Source: Sacculina carcini
Lineage: Eukaryota; Arthropoda; Thecostraca; Sacculinidae
Direction: 5' to 3'
Length of the DNA stretch: 64,000 nt
Assembly: GCA_916048095.2 (NCBI GenBank)
Contig: OU696583.1
Span: forward strand, 4,638,750 to 4,702,749
Shown: in pieces, positions 22,260 to 33,600 of the stretch
Layout: each line of letters begins with the position of its first letter
Numbering within the stretch: position 1 is the stretch's first letter
The notes under the pieces: generated by a model
Database searches by the model: none
What the model was told of the DNA's origin: nothing
What the model saw: only the letters and a program-made list of their open reading frames with translations
Made by a program: the position numbers and the translations under genes

Positions 22260-22496
22260 TTTCTGCATAGCACACAAGCAGACAGACAGACATACAAACA
22301 AACAGACATCCGACAGACAAGCGTGCAGAGATACAACAGGCATACAACAGACAGATAGAAAAATAGGCAAAGAGACAGGCATAAAAACAGATAGACAGAC
22401 AGATATACAAATGTATCATTATTCGATATATTTTAGGTTAATGTTTGGAAGGTGAAAAGGGTTGTGCAGATATTACCGGCACCACATGCACACACC

Positions 22497-22534
<38 letters not shown>

Positions 22535-22580
22535 AACACACACACACAAACACACACACAAGCCCACACACACACACACA

Positions 22581-22641
<61 letters not shown>

Positions 22642-22684
22642 AAACACACAAACACACAAACACACACATACACACACACAAACA

Positions 22685-22725
<41 letters not shown>

Positions 22726-22760
22726 AAACACACAAACACACACACACACGAACACACATC
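22260..22760. repeat. (ACAG)n then long compound (AC)n/(ACAA)n array
   Basis: 22270-22410 is rich in gacagacagaca words. From 22490 to 22750 AC units are broken at regular steps by caaacac words, giving a compound array of about 260 bp. The six-frame translations are artefacts. Confidence 0.93.
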
Positions 22761-22861
22761 AAACTGCAGGCCAGGTCAGCATTACGACGGCCAATTTGTC
22801 AGTGCATAAAACTCAACACTGACCCGAGTGAACGCGCACTTGTTTACACGCAAATGAGTAA

Positions 22862-23000
22862 CTGTGTGTGTGTATGTGTACTTTTGTGTGCATGTGTGCA
22901 TGTGTGTGTGTGTGTGCTTGTGTGTGTGCGTGTGTGTCGCGATTCACTTGTGATAAGTCTGCATTCATCAACCATAATTGTGTGTGTGTGTGTGTGTGTG
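22862..23000. repeat. (GT)n-rich block
   Basis: gtgtgtgtatgtgt runs at 22864-22938 and 22979-23000 are separated by unique sequence. Confidence 0.9.
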
Positions 23001-23114
23001 CAAGTGATATAACAGGCTACCGTGCCCACTGTCAGCTCCCAATTGCACTATGCAAATAGACTGACAAAATGCCAAGTGCATGCGCCGCCTGTGGCCTCGA
23101 CTAGTCCAGGTCGG

Positions 23115-23252
23115 GTCACGTGACATTTTGGCCGTGTGGCTTGACATGTCACGTGACCACGCAACTTTCTCGCAGCACGCGCTGTGCATTGCATGGTGCT
23201 AGCCGACGCCTGGTGCCTCGTCAGCCAAGTCATCTGCGGTTGCCATGGCAAC
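23115..23252. promoter_or_regulatory. Twin GTCACGTGAC E-boxes plus perfect RFX palindrome
   Basis: Two perfect 10-bp palindromes GTCACGTGAC (23115-23124 and 23148-23157, the extended E-box bound by MITF/TFE, USF and MYC/MAX families) lie 23 bp apart. They are followed by GTTGCCATGGCAAC (23239-23252), the ideal palindromic RFX dimer site. The 200-bp surroundings are GC-rich in an AT-rich window. This looks like a promoter or enhancer core, but no gene start was identified on either side. Confidence 0.5.
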
Positions 23253-23518
23253 GACAACGAGTAGGGTTGCAGCTGAATGACTGCGTGAGGTCCACCACTG
23301 CTGCCCAACCGGGTCGCACGGGTCTCAAAGGTCCCAGGAGTCACCCATTTCTGCTCGTGTGTGTGTGTGTGATGACAGGTCACACATACATACATACACA
23401 CACACAGTGATACACGATGCCCATACATACATACATACACACATATACTTCGCTGACGGTTTCTTTCACAACTAGATCGGTGGATATAATGTGAAGCTTA
23501 GACAATACTGTAACATCT

Positions 23519-23558
23519 GTGTGCGTGTGTGTGTGCGTGTGTGTGCGTGGGTGCGCTT

Positions 23559-23600
<42 letters not shown>
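23519..23600. repeat. (GT)n microsatellite
   Basis: Interrupted gtgtgcgtgt words pass into a pure GT run at about 23566-23600. Confidence 0.93.
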
Positions 23601-23603
<3 letters not shown>

Positions 23604-25340
23604 GACTGTGACTGTGTGGAGTGCATGAACCATACTTGGAAGGTAGGCATCAAAAGCCTATTTGAACAACCCATTTAACATACATCAAATGAACACACAA
23701 TCTATTCTACACCTGTTCTGATACAACGCATACTTCATTTATAAATTCATTGCCGGCCGACTTATACGGCCACTGGAATCAACTGTGTGCTGTACGATAT
23801 TATATGCGAGCGCGCTAGATGTGACACCATCATTGTCTTTGAATGCCTATGTGAACGAGCATTTTGTGTTCTTTATTGTTGTGGATTAACAGTGTGTGCA
23901 CAGAACGTACGTATAAGTGGAATGTTGTGTCAGTGAATACGGCTATCCAATGAGCTAAGCTCCGCTACCGCTACACACTGACACAGCTAACAAGTCGTCT
24001 GAACGGTGGTAATTCCGGGCAGAAGCCGGCCAGCGTTGCTGAGCGGCAGGAAGCAACAAGGCCACGTGCATACAACTTGATTACACTACTTAGCAGGTGG
24101 TTAAATAGGCCCAAACACACTCACATGCACACGTTCACATGCACACACACAATCAAGCAAACACATTCTCAGTTTGAATATTTTGGTGTGCTTGCTACGT
24201 CAATGGCGTGTGTCAAGGCGCTTGGACCAGAGCCGTTAAACACACGCATACACTATCGCAGCCATTGCTGTTTGCAGTGCGCGTGAATGTACGTGAATAC
24301 ATTTGCTGACAACATACCGCATATCATTATATACTCGATGGCCTTCATACATTAGTTGACGTACCTCTTTGATACATATTTCATACAACAGTTGAAACAA
24401 TCGAAAACACTTGAAGATTGAGGGAAGCGAATAACAGTGGCCAAACACACGCCGTGTTCAAATACCACAAATTCAGTAATCCATTAACTCGACCTATTTA
24501 GCCCCTAATGACAATATATATGCCCAAAAATTACTTATATTCTCCATGTGGAGGTAAATTCATGTATGTCCGGACAAATTAACTGAGAAGTGATTATTGA
24601 AAGAATCCAAATTAAGACTTATAAATATCGAATTTCACTGATTTCACGGCCGGATGCGCTATGTTCACAAAATAAAATAAACAAAAGTAGTCAAACAATA
24701 AAACATATAATTTATCAAAACAACTTCCAAGACAGGTTTGGTCAGCCGCAGGTGCTAGAAATACGTTGTGTCTTCCGTGCGACAACGCTGAGCCAAACAA
24801 CAACTATTATGCAACGAGTTTTGCAACACCAGAAACATGCCGACACACACACATACAGACAAACATGACATCTTGTCATAGTCCAGTTAAATATATGTGT
24901 ATGTGTGCATTTGAATTCAGATTTTTGCAGATAAAAATGTGTCTATTAGTCTGCGAAATTCCTCGTTGGATGCTGGAAAATTGGTCATTTTGGCGGTAAC
25001 ACGTTTGCACACATATGCATGGATATAACGGACTACTTTGCACAATAGCTCTGCATCACACCTGGACCTACAAGTGCATTCACACTTGTGCGCGTGTGTG
25101 TCAGATGGCTAGATTGCATTTCAACACAGCTACCATTGTTTCAAAGCGTGGCATAAGCGGCGCAGCGTTCATTTCACATACACACGCACACACGCACACA
25201 CACACACTACACACATACACATACATACACAAACTCACATGCAAGCTCTTGCTGGCTTATCATAACTAAATCAGACAATTGGGTCATTCGTATGTACATA
25301 CATATATAATGACATATATAATGCGTACAAACATAATGAT

Positions 25341-25343
25341 ATA

Positions 25344-25382
<39 letters not shown>

Positions 25383-25700
25383 TAGCAGTTGAACCCGCCC
25401 GTCGTGCGGAACAAAAAAATATAATCCATATGCAATTCATAAAAGAAAAAATAAAAGAAAAAACATACCTATATAGATCCTAACCAATAGAAAAAACTAA
25501 ATTTAAATATTTTTGTTTGAATTTTGACAAAATATTTCTCTCAAACCGTCTCATATTTAATTCCGCTCGTAGTGCGGAATGATTCAGAACTCAACCACGA
25601 ATAACACACAATGAGAAATGATGAAACATTTTCATCAGAATGTTTCCAAAATATATGTATAACTTTACATCATTCCCCAACATCATTTGCTCAAGTACTA
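25341..25700. repeat. (TA)n array and second copy of the 1-480 repeat family
   Basis: A pure TA run (25344-25381) is joined to actagcagttgaacccgcccg and AT-rich filler that matches 1-480, with the landmark repeated about 177 bp later as ttccgctcgtagtgcggaa. The family therefore seems to sit next to, or begin in, TA microsatellites. Confidence 0.6.
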
Positions 25701-26716
25701 TTATACTTTCAACGCTTTAATATATACTGCAAATCTAATCATATTTTTCGGTATCATTTGAACACAATATAATCTGAAGCAAACATACTTAGCGCAACCC
25801 ATCTTAACCTAACCCAAAATAATCTGAGGTGATCTAACTTATTAGTCTGTGATCACAAAATGAACCGATAGGATAATAATTTGTTATCAGAAGCTTGAAT
25901 ATCTACGCCAGGGGTCTCAGACAAGCGGTCCACCAATGCTTTTCTCACAGCCCGCTAATTCAGTATATAAGCCAAACTGCAATGCAGACTAAATCACATG
26001 TATTGCATAATGCGATTTGATTGTACATTTGATTTACATTTTTAGGAGTGATTCTGGATCATTAAGTCAAGTCCGTTAGTTTTTTATATAGATTAATTCT
26101 ACACGGAGAAATTGAAAGTTCTATTGTCGATAGTTGCAGCCTACGTACTCGTACCATTTCTATTTAAAATAAATGCGTCATCGCTTCGTTCTAGTTTGAA
26201 GCCCCTGATTTATACCATTGAGCCCGCGTAATTATGCCACTTTTTGTTCAAGCGTACATACAGTAACAATGAGCTTAGCGAGACACAAACTTTCGGGCTG
26301 TTTTTTGTGTTCAAATCGTATCAGTATTAAGGACAATAGAGCTTCTACATTCAGTTTTGTAAAGCCTTAGTTAGCTCGTACGCAATATAGCCACACCAAC
26401 ATTGTTTGGAGCTAACAAGATGCATCCTTAATTCTGACTGACCTTTAATGAAATTAAATAAGTGAATGTTCATATGTAATCGCAAGTGCCTGTGTGAATA
26501 CTTCACGTGATTTCCAGCAGTATTTCAGAACCTTTTACAGAATTTGTCGCTTAGGCCGACGCATTTTCGAGCGCAAAAATTTGTCGTCATTTTCGAATTG
26601 AACTTCCGTAACTCTACTAAGATATCTTCTTATAAAACTTGTCATACTGACAATTGGAGACGATAAGGTCTCCTACATGCTGATACAATTTTTATTGGTA
26701 TAGCTTTAATGATTAT
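25701..26716. other. No recognisable feature
   Basis: AT-rich sequence without open frames of interest. The hAT-type element border follows. Confidence 0.5.
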
Positions 26717-28189
26717 TAGGGCTGCCAAAAGTTCAAAAAGTTACTTTTTCACCTAAAGGTCACTTTTTCATAAACTACCTAAATCTGCATGAAAAAGTTG
26801 GGTACGATAATTATAAAAAAAGTTATTAGGTTACCAAAAGTGATTTTTTCATCGTTAGGTTACTTTGTTTGCTTTCAGGTTACTTTTTATCGTCAGGTTA
26901 CCCTTTGTTATTTTTCTTGTTATTAAGCAAGTTTACCACGAAGTTTGGTGACCTTTTGCAGATAAGAGCCACAAAAACGATATATATGAGGATAAAATAG
27001 TAAAAGAGATGGAATATTAGGTCTGAAGATCAAGAAATGTCAAAATTTCTGCTGTTAGGATTTAGCAATTGATATTCAACTTAATATCAGTGCTACTCGA
27101 TATTTATACGTTTTTGGGTACGCAGGATAGCGCCATTCCATTTTAGGAAATGTCCACGAGCCGGTGGGTGTCGTGATGTTTGGAGTGTGGTATAGTACCA
27201 TGTGTGAGCTCTCTATACCGGATACTGCACTGTAGCACTTGACTGTACGCATTTACTTGAACAGGAACTAGCAGGTGATTTTCAGGGCGTGAGATAGCGC
27301 CATTTTCCCACGTTTGACATTTATAAGACTGTGAGCACAGGGTGCTACATTTGGGAGCACGCATTCACACATTCAGTGTTTACGCCCACACTAATATACA
27401 AGCTGTAATACGTGCTATTTGATAATAAGTTCCATTGAAACATTTTAAAGAACATTATTGCGAACATTACTAAAAATATTTACATTTGCAATTAGTGTAT
27501 TTCACTTTTGTATTAGTTTTCCACTATAAATTGCATTTTGATGGTTATGCTCCTTTTTGCAAATAATATTAAGTCAAATAGCCAAATGATATTAAGTCAC
27601 TTTCGGTGGATTGTTGAAAAACGGTACCAGACCGGAGAGAGGATGGAAAAATATTCCAACTCGGAAAGAGGATAGAAAAGAAGGACTGGTGTATTTTCTT
27701 CCTTCAGAACTGCAAACTGAAATTTACCTTTTTTGAAGGAGGTTATTTTTACGAAAGTTAGGGTATTTTTAGGTTACTTTTTATAGGTTGGGCGACATTT
27801 TGTTGCAAATGCTACTTTTTATCCAGAATCTGTTTATCATAAGGAGCCCAAAAAATATTATATTGATCTGAGGTAAGTATTAAATAAGTTATATATGCAA
27901 CTTTTTGTTTTTAGCGCAAATTTTTTAAGGTTTTCATTTTTAAGGTCAACTATTTAGATTTAGGACAATTTTGAACTTTTAGAACAATTATTTCACACTA
28001 TCAAGAAAAATTGTCAGTTGAAAAAGTGTACAGTGCAGAAAATGTTAATGTATTGTCAACAAAAACTCGATAAACATGTATCTGGAAGGTGGGTGAACAT
28101 TGTGTACGTGTGTGGTGCTAGACATCCCGCGTGTGCATGGCACCACATACGGACACACATATGTATAAACGCAATACAGACATATTAAA

Positions 28190-28708
28190 TTTAATATAGA
28201 CATATAGACATTTAATATAGACATATAGACATTTAATATAGACATATAGACATTTAATATAGACATATAGACATTTAATATAGACATATAGACATTTAAT
28301 ATAGACATATAGACATTTAATATAGACATATAGACATTTAATATAGACATATAGACATTTAATATAGACATATAGACATTTAATATAGACATATAGACAT
28401 TTAATATAGACATATAGACATTTAATATAGACATATAGACATTTAATATAGACATATAGACATTTAATATAGACATATAGACATTTAATATAGACATATA
28501 GACATTTAATATAGACATATAGACATTTAATATAGACATATAGACATTTAATATAGACATATAGACATTTAATATAGACATATAGACATTTAATATAGAC
28601 ATATAGACATTTAATATAGACATATAGACATTTAATATAGACATATAGACATTTAATATAAACAAATATAGACATTAAATATAAACAAATATAGACATTT
28701 AATATAGG
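28190..28708. repeat. 21-bp minisatellite, about 22 units
   Basis: The unit tttaatatagacatatagaca is repeated almost without change from 28190 to 28660, then in degenerate units with aacaaatatagaca spacing to 28708. Since 21 is a multiple of three, two minus-strand frames stay open (MSILNVY and YVYIKCL heptads). This is a property of the array, not evidence for a protein. Confidence 0.97.
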
Positions 28709-28729
28709 CATAAAACTCTGAAGAGTCAC

Positions 28730-29100
28730 CAGAGCCGTTGCGAGTCCTTATGCCCCCCCCGAAGGCAACACTTGGGGTCCCTATTATAAATAAAGTACCA
28801 AATAATGAATTTATTCATTAGACATAATCACAATACAAGCTCAGGTGAAAATATCTGAGCAAAAAGATAAAGGGTATACATAATAAATATGATTTATTTA
28901 TTTATTAGACATAATCACAATACAAGCTCAGGTGAAAATATCTGAGCAAAAAGATAAAGGGTATACATAATAAATATGATTTATTTATTTATTAGACATA
29001 ATCACAATACAAGCTCAGGTGAAAATATCTGAGCAAAAAGATAAAGGGTATACATAATAAATATGATAAATCTTATATCAAATGTGAAGCAACGGGGCAT
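28730..29100. mobile_element. MITE of the CAGAGCCGTTGC family, internally expanded
   Basis: Left end cagagccgttgcgag followed by gaaggcaacacttggggtccctattataaataaag, as in the 30118 copy. Its middle has become a tandem repeat (next entry). The right part stops after gaagcaacggggca, so the right terminal repeat is missing. Confidence 0.65.
28812..29072. repeat. 87-bp tandem repeat, three copies
   Basis: attagacataatcacaata starts copies at about 28817, 28904 and 28991, exactly 87 bp apart, with near-identical bodies. The 30118 MITE has only one such word, so the expansion happened in this copy. Confidence 0.93.
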
Positions 29101-30117
29101 TTCACGTGCATTTGTGCAATAGAATTAAACAATCTTTTTTATACTTTTCGAGCAAACTTAGAGCAACTAGTTAGATCAACAGCACTTGAATATAATTACC
29201 GCATACTCAGATGATGGTGTATCTGCAAAATCTATTTAGTTATTGGAACATTTATGAAAATTAGCATCAAGTCAGGATTTCAAATTAAATTGAGTATATT
29301 GAGTGTCACTACCATGCATCAGTGCGACCGACTCGTAAAACTAGACGAGCATGTGAAACACACAATCTTAACGCAAACGTGAATGTTCAAAATGCATTAA
29401 GTAGAAACAAACGCGTGAAACTCCAATAGTGCAATGTTTAAGAGTGATTTCAGTGTAAAATTTTATCACCCTATCATTTAAAATTGACGATATTTAGCGA
29501 GGCATTAAACTCAACTTATTAGCGCAACTATTTGCGATTTTTGACGCATCCAAATCGCCAGTGAGGTGACAGTTGAAGCTCATGAATCATGCAATCCTAG
29601 CACAAACGACAATGCTCAAAACGTATTGTGGTAATAGTTATCGAATGTAAAAAATATAAATTTTCTTCATAAAAAGTGTTTTTTTATATTTAAGTAATTT
29701 CCACTAACCTTTTACGGGTTTTAGTGAAATTTATGCAACATTTTTAGTGTAGCTTTTTAGCGCAAGTTTAAGGATTTTTTGCGCAACTTTTCCTAATTTG
29801 TAGCGCACCAAAAGGTCACCCTAGTTATTAGGTTACTTTTTATGTTCACAAACAAACAACAAACAAACCGTGTATTTCATATTGCGCACTAATCAACAAA
29901 GGTGTGATAAACATGTGATATAGCGATACAAAAGTGATAATAACATTACAACTCATAGGTTATTTTTAGGTTATTTTTTCTCGAAAATAAAGTTCCTTTT
30001 TTCTAATTTTTAGGTGACTTTTTTTGACAGCCCTAGTGATTATATGCTGAGGAACACAACATTTTCTACGCAGTGGTATAATTTTGTAGTTGTGTCCTTT
30101 TTTGCTGCTAGTTTATG

Positions 30118-30301
30118 CGGAGCCGTTGCGAGGAATTATGGGGCCCCCCGAAGGCAGTACTTGGGGCCCCTATTGAAAAAATCACCAAATAATGAATGTA
30201 TTTATTAGACATAATCACATAATACGTGAAGCAACGGGGCCCCTCGACATTCGCCCCCCCCCCCCGACCGGGGGGTACGGGGGGCGGTTGCTACGGCTCT
30301 G
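30118..30301. mobile_element. 184-bp MITE with C/G homopolymer core
   Basis: Ends CGGAGCCGTTGCG and (inverted) ..GCTACGGCTCTG. Flanks agtttatg (30110-30117) and ggtttatg (30302-30309) agree at 7 of 8, so it is a hAT-type MITE. A run of about 14 C and the palindromic gaccggggggtac lie before the right end. It is the best preserved copy of its family in the window. Confidence 0.75.
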
Positions 30302-30826
30302 GGTTTATGAGGAGTATATGGCAGAATATTGACCAAAATATTCAAGTTTCTCAGTGCTAATTTGGTCTTTTTGGCTTTGTCATTTTGACTTTATACCGCC
30401 GTAACGTTTTTGCAGTACACTTTCGATAATTAAAAATTGTACCGTATTGTAGGAAACAGAAGTTCCAGCGTGATGGTATAATTGATTTAAATGCGTGATA
30501 ATTATTGGTTGAGAATTAGTGAACAAAATAATGAATTTTGGTCGCCCGAGGCTAAAGTAAGAATGTGAATGTATATTGGAATTATGTCGATTTTATATTT
30601 TTATACAACATTCTTGGTATAAATTATAGCCTATCTAGTAAGCCACAACATTCATGATCACGGTTTCCCCTGAGCTATGCCGAAACCCCGGGAATCTTAA
30701 CCACCTCCTACCAAACCGACAAAGAAACCTGTACTGTGCCAAGGTATATGTGCCTTCTTGTGATAATTTTTTATATATTTTAGATCTATTTGTTGGACTA
30801 TTGTCTACTTTTATTCAATATAATCA

Positions 30827-31260
30827 ATGTTTATGTCAATTTCACAATGGAACATTAGAGGGTTTAGATCCAATTATAATAATATGAGACTCCTTTTGAG
30901 ATCGAATAATGATATAATTGCTGCTCTCCAAGGGACCAAACTCTCGCCTTCGAATTCCGTCCATATTCCGTATTTTAATGTATTTCGTCATGATAATTTC
31001 AGCACGACCATAGCTCATGGCGGTGTCTTTCTGGCGATTCATACAAGTGTGCCTTGTCGCCAGTTACACCTGGACACTAGCCTGCAGGCTGTTGCGGTGC
31101 GGTGCTCTTTGAGTGGACGTGAGGTGAGCATATGCTCACTGTATCTTCCCCTGTAGTTCCGTTCCCGCAATCTGAGGACGAACATCTTTTTACCTCATTA
31201 CCATCACCATTTTCTATACTAGGCGATTGTAATTCCCACAGCCCTTATTGGGGTTGTGAT
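30827..31260 (+). pseudogene. LINE endonuclease fragment (Jockey/RTE-like style)
   Basis: QWNIRGFRSNYNNMRLLL opens an APE-type endonuclease. AHGGVFLAI and SLYLPL follow, and after a frame change ILGDCNSHSPYWG (the GDFNAHS..WG block with Phe to Cys). The catalytic Glu of the ET motif is replaced (LQGTKLS). The rest of ORF2 is absent. It is a dead fragment of a LINE lineage different from the L2 copies. Confidence 0.75.
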
Positions 31261-31720
31261 GAACGTTGTCACCGTGGATTGACTTTAGAACAATTACACT
31301 GGTCAACACGATTTTTCTGGCAAAAGGTTTTAAAACAAATTCTGACTAAATTTGGGCTGCTCATTACGAAAATTAACTGAGATTTGTTCTATCACATAAT
31401 AATTTCGAGATATATCAGTACCTATTTTATGGAAATTACTCATCAGCCTGTATATCAAAGGTGTCATGATCAAAGCAAATTATTTCGGTATTATATTTTG
31501 CATATCCATAGTGAAGGTATGACAAAGGCTACAGGAATCATGCACAATAAATAAAATTCAGTCTCAAAATTCGTATATAAAACAAAAAAATGCATATGTA
31601 TATATGTACATATACGTTACACAAGATCAACAGCAAATTACAGTTATTTGAATGTTCTTTTCTTGGCTGATTGGCTGATGTACAACTTCTGGGTTGTCTC
31701 TCATCAAGCTCCATCAATAA

Positions 31721-31776
31721 CACAGGGGAACAAATTTTTGCGGCATTTACATTAATCAGTGAATATTTTGCGCTAC
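31721..31776. repeat. Detached terminal fragment of the CACAGGGGAACA element
   Basis: CACAGGGGAACAAATTT and the next 40 bp match, in inverted orientation, the right end of copies 1 and 2 of the neighbouring TIR element. It abuts the left end of copy 1. Confidence 0.6.
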
Positions 31777-31899
31777 AATAATTACATAGGGGAACAAAGT
31801 TTTTCGATTTTTCTGCAGCATGACATTATTTCACATATTCTTACGTATTTTGGTCCGCTGAATCCAAATCTGAACTCGTTTAGCCTTGCATACTGGCTA

Positions 31900-32122
31900 A
31901 CCGGCAAGAGAGAGAGAGAGTGAGGGAGACTGTGTGCGAGTAAGTATGTGAAGATGACAGTGTGCTTATGCTTGTGTGAGGCTTTGCCTGTACGATTAAG
32001 TGTGTTTGCAAATTGTACCTGTCCCACGACGGTGTGTGTGAGTGTATGTGTGTGTGAGTGTATGTGTGTGTGAGTGTATGTGTGTGTGAGTGTATGTGTG
32101 TGTGTATGTGTGTGTATGCCAT
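31900..32122. repeat. (GA)n and (GTGTGTGA)n simple repeats
   Basis: agagagagag at 31908-31920 and four tandem gagtgtatgtgtgt units at 32037-32120, inside the TIR element. Copy 2 has related words at 43446-43580, split from its later part by the LINE insertion. Confidence 0.85.
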
Positions 32123-32167
32123 CTGTGATTTAAAACTGTGATTGGCCTACTAAAATACCACGAGCAC

Positions 32168-33232
32168 AACTGGACAATTTGTGTGAACCTCACATATAGT
32201 CAATTTCATTCTAGGTCAACAACGAGGATTTACGAAGTACCCCTGCTATCTGTGCATGTGGCAGAGTAGAGCTCGGGACACTCACTCGATCCAGAAGAAA
32301 TGGTCCATGCGTCAGACTCTAAAAGCAGGTATACCAAATATTGTCCACGGTCCAATTGTCAGTGGAGAAAATATAATCTGTCCTCCCCTTCATATCAAGC
32401 TGGGATTGAAGAAACAAGTTGTGAAGGCGTTGAATTCTGAAGGTAAATGTTTCCCACATATATTTTCTGTGCTCCCTAGTTTCTCTTTCGAGAAGATCAA
32501 TGAAGGGGTGCTTGATGAACCACAGATTCGTGCACTTGTGCGTGGTCAAGAATTTGTCAGAAAGATGAAGGACAAGAAAATAACTGCATGGCTTGCCTTT
32601 GTGATTGTGTTAAAGGTTAAAGGTTAAAGGCCTCAAGTGAAAGCTGCTACACGGGAAGAAGCCGAAGCTTATGAACACACAGGTGGACTCTGTGCTGCCA
32701 CAGCAGAACCAACCCTCTACACGCTACGGCGCCAACAAGGACGGAAGACGTATTAGAGAAGATCACCTCCCCAGAATGCATGGCACAACACACGACTGAC
32801 ATCTAGTACCATAATTTTACTGCTGGGTAGAAAGGGACTGTTGGATTGTATAATTTGTCCATTGAAATTCTCCTCTGCCGGGATTCGCGCCACGGACACC
32901 ACCGCTTAAAGACAGCAAATCTATTGGTAACAAAAAAGCTCACAACTATGAAATTTTTGTAGCGAGTAAATTCTCAGCTTTTCGTGACCTTGGATAAAAC
33001 ATGAATGACACACTCCATTAATTGTAGAGTCAACTTGATAGATTCCCTCATAATCTAGGAGCTGTAAGTGACGAGCAAGGTGAGTGCTTCCATCAGGACC
33101 TCTAGACCATGAAGAGCGTTACCAAGGGAGATGGGACAAACATGATGGCAGATTACTGCTGGAGCATCAACGCAAAATTTGCAAGCGCACATTCATATAC
33201 AATTAAATATAAATCTGGATTTGCCTCCTCAT
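32168..33232 (+). pseudogene. Decayed ORF of the TIR element, interrupted by a SINE
   Basis: The frame from about 32207 to 32627 reads GFTKYPCYLCMWQSRA.., PPLHIKLGLKKQVVKALNSEG and IRALVRGQEFV. After the SINE the same protein resumes with LGAVSDEQGE.FHQDL and MMADYCWSI (32930-33180), now with stops. From memory, proteins with these phrases recur in multiple copies in arthropod genomes, usually unnamed. I cannot state their enzymatic function. The CxxC and the paired His/Cys residues may bind zinc. Copy 2 (47.14-48.18 kb) is more decayed. Confidence 0.65.
32612..32905 (-). mobile_element. tRNA-Val-derived SINE inside TIR element copy 1
   Basis: Same body as the 12.5-kb SINE, with a TTAACC-type tail at the left (gttaaaggttaaagg). 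The tRNA head is eroded: the B-box is recognisable (gattcgcgcc), the A-box is lost. The same insertion is present at the equivalent place in copy 2. Confidence 0.8.
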
Positions 33233-33243
33233 AAAATCAAGTG

Positions 33244-33600
33244 TGTAGTAAGACGTTTTTATTGCACGTGTGTTATGGTTGTCTGCATAAGATTGTGTGT
33301 GTATGTGCACGATGGACACAGTGGTTCTTGGAATATTTGTAAATTTGTTGCGTTGTGTCGCAATTTGAGAAGTGTGAGTTGTGTAGGGAGTGTGAGCGAG
33401 CGTGTGTTAGCTCGTTGTTGATTGGCTGCGGTATGTTGCAATGTGTGCACGTTGCCGGGGATGATATCGCGTGCGAGAGTCGTGTTCGGGCGGGTTCGCT
33501 GTGTGGTGTGATCTTGTAGGCATCGTGTGGGACATCGCTGTCCCACACGCGCCTGTCTTTTAATATATATTCTGAACCGCAGTGGAAGCCCTCTTTTACA
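33244..33600. mobile_element. Solo LTR, 357 bp, with 5-bp target duplication
   Basis: Runs from TGTAGTAAGACG to CTCTTTTACA (TG..CA ends, inverted TGTA/TACA) and is flanked by AAGTG on both sides (33239-33243, 33601-33605). Comparison with TIR element copy 2, which lacks it, confirms the insertion. Inside are an ATTGG (CCAAT-box complement) at 33421 and a perfect 11-bp stem with a 4-nt loop (33524-33549). The parent family was not identified. Confidence 0.8.
33524..33549. other. Perfect hairpin in the solo LTR
   Basis: CGTGTGGGACA, loop TCGC, TGTCCCACACG: an 11-bp perfect stem followed by a T-rich stretch. It could be an RNA structure near the polyadenylation or packaging region of the LTR, or a palindromic protein site. 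It is seen only once here. Confidence 0.6.

Larger units (their letters stand above)
26717..30035. mobile_element. hAT-type element with TAGGGCTG termini, non-coding
   Basis: Begins TAGGGCTGCCAAAAG and ends in the inverted form (..TTTTTTTGACAGCCCTA). The flanks atgattat and gtgattat agree at 7 of 8 positions. Near both ends the sequence aggttactttt recurs many times in direct orientation. These subterminal repeats are typical transposase-binding arrays of hAT elements. No transposase ORF was found. The interior hosts the 21-bp minisatellite and a MITE, so it is a 3.3-kb non-autonomous composite. Confidence 0.75.

Noticed and set aside
22433..23012. Cys-Val and Thr-His rich ORFs of 90-190 codons
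   Set aside because: All overlap a compound AC microsatellite and are open in several frames at once.
28190..28708. CRISPR-like array
   Set aside because: Repeats are directly tandem without spacers, and the DNA is eukaryotic.
28045..28729. Two 200-codon minus-strand ORFs of perfect heptads
   Set aside because: They exist only because the minisatellite period is 21 bp. Both frames are equally open and there is no other coding signal.
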